This document shows positions 62,691-64,000 of a DNA stretch of 64,000 nucleotides, piece after piece. The DNA is from Cladocopium goreaui (lineage: Eukaryota; Sar; Dinophyceae; Suessiales; Symbiodiniaceae): the NCBI GenBank assembly GCA_947184155.2, contig CAMXCT020006468.1:155336-219335 (forward strand). The letters run 5' to 3'. Made by a program: the position numbers and the translations under genes. The notes beneath the pieces were generated by a model. It saw only the letters and a list, made by a program, of their open reading frames with translations. It searched no databases and was not told the origin of the DNA. The stretch's first letter is position 1; each line of letters opens with the position of its first letter.

Positions 62691-63144
62691 CTTCTTTGTG
62701 AAGTGCCGATCCTATTGAACTTGCGGTTTGGGCTTCATCTCTGCCGTTGTGTTCGATTCCAGGAGCAACTTGAGCAAGGAGACCTTGAAAGCATTCCAAG
62801 TGTCTGCCCTCCAAGAGGCGCCGGAGATGGCATGGGGGATGGGCCAAGACCTATGAAATTTCCATATGACTGAAATAACCATCCAGCTATGCCAGCTATT
62901 TTAGGGTAGGGTTCCAGGATTTTGACTCATAACCACACTGTATAAAGCAGTAGACATTAGGAGAGGAATGCTAGACCAGCTTTTCTGCTTTACAGGCTAT
63001 GCAGCTTCATCAGACATATTGCTTTTGGCTGCCGGATGCTGCCGGTATGGGATGACTACACATCAGTTTCTGCATGTTCCTCGCACATGTAGAGCACACC
63101 AAACACAACTTCATGAGGATCTTCGAGGCTCAAGTTGCTCCAGC

Positions 63145-63258
63145 TCACCCTGCAGGTCTCCGCGCAGGAGCGCGAGAGGGTGGGACTTCAGCGACAACTT
63201 TTGCGAGCTCCATGGCTGCAGCGGGCATGGAATGTGTCGTCTTGATGGTTGGAATCAG
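63145..63258 (+). CDS. possible exon with EGF-like motif
   Basis: The plus strand reads DFSDNFCELHGCSGHGMCRL then DGWNQ and a TGA. CxxxxCSGHGxC is the middle of an EGF-like module (GHG.C). Only part of the Cys pattern is present, so it would need a following exon. Surrounding frames are short. Confidence 0.35.
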
Positions 63259-63763
63259 TGAATGGCCACATGGCTATGCTGCTTGAATGTAGAAGTGGTT
63301 GGAGTGTGTGTTCTACTTGCATGGCTATACTTATCCTATGTTTACTTTGTTTACCTGCTGGATCCTGCTTGCATACAGCACTTCTGTAGACGTAACGGGA
63401 GGTTGATCCTGGTTTCTCCGTTTCTTTGTGACTCAGGCAGTGCACAGCGAACTTCGGTCGCGTGGCTTCGATCTCCACGAGATCAAAGCAATGAATCTGC
63501 CATTGAACTCCGCGGCTCGAGACCCCATGCAACTAGAGGCTGGGATGGAACATGGAACGAATGGTGGTTGATGGTGGTTGTAGGAGTTGTAGGAGTCTGG
63601 TGGCCAAAAAGTTGTGGTATCACGCAGCTGGCTGTGAAGTGATGCAACTGTTACCTGCGGATATCTCCGCAGGTTGCTGGTGCTGACCAATCACCAGGCA
63701 TGGTTTCTATGCTGAGAGGTTGACTTGCGAAGTCGCGCCCTGCAGATGTAGATATTGTTCCTC

Positions 63764-63770
63764 TCCCTTG

Positions 63771-63807
<37 letters not shown>

Positions 63808-63808
63808 G
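63764..63808. repeat. (ATC)n microsatellite
   Basis: About 14 ATC triplets in tandem. No associated gene seen in the last 200 bases of the window. Confidence 0.95.
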
Positions 63809-64000
63809 CAAAAATCAACAACTGATTCTCGTAGTAATCATGATAATGATAGTGACAATCAGAATGACAATCATCGGGAATCCAGTATCCAGAGAACCCC
63901 AGCTCCTAAAAAAGGATGCAAAGTGCTATGACCAGCATGGGTCGGACCAAAGATGCAGAAACTGCTAACAATATCATTCTATTTTCATCAACACTGGGTG

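Overview
The window reads as nuclear DNA of a dinoflagellate, most likely a Symbiodiniaceae-type alga. Genes are broken into short exons with long, repeat-filled introns. Splice sites are GT-AG with apparent GC donors. The Ty1/copia element has the Gly-Lys-rich Gag, HGDD reverse transcriptase and short LTRs I associate with dinoflagellates. One terminal repeat carries the last 15 nt of the dinoflagellate spliced leader. No rRNA gene, convincing complete tRNA, CRISPR array or bacterial operon was seen. Everything was read by eye; exon ends are approximate and no homology search was run.

Region 1 (1-22.7 kb, host genes plus MITEs). Five plus-strand genes or gene parts are recognisable after mental splicing: a HI0933/BaiN-like FAD flavoprotein (about 566-7503), a four-EF-hand protein (about 9949-12127, with more exons to 13272), a gene with a ubiquitin-like domain (15555-16767), a PPPDE/DESI-type thiol peptidase (17388-19760), and a protein with a von Willebrand D-like domain (21001-22014). 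Their introns carry at least four small foldback families. One family copy appears to be an entire 107-nt intron of the VWD gene.

Region 2 (23.45-33.51 kb) is the most interesting part. It is a nearly intact 10.06-kb tyrosine-recombinase retroelement with A1...B1-A2-B2 split direct repeats. The two A copies are identical and the two B copies differ at one base. It encodes, in order: a Cys-rich protein; a tyrosine recombinase joined to a C3H-like zinc module and a protein-phosphatase-like CX5R domain; a Gag-like protein; a cytosine-methyltransferase-like plus DUF4326-like protein; and reverse transcriptase-RNase H. Each A repeat holds the spliced-leader relic inside a hairpin.

Region 3 (33.9-37.7 kb) is an AT-rich island bracketed by a tRNA A-box-like minisatellite. 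It holds decayed genes of Polinton-like-virus or giant-virus type: a helicase tail with an HNH-like zinc module, a DDE integrase and zinc-finger proteins.

Region 4 (37.94-45.68 kb) is a full-length copia element with apparently identical 186-bp LTRs and a 5-bp target duplication, but several frame breaks.

Region 5 (45.7-64 kb) is gene-poor: microsatellites, isolated exons (J-domain protein, membrane segments, an EGF-like piece), a triple 144-bp repeat, and a 2.5-kb tract of a 16-bp unit that leaves long stretches open in all three plus-strand frames.
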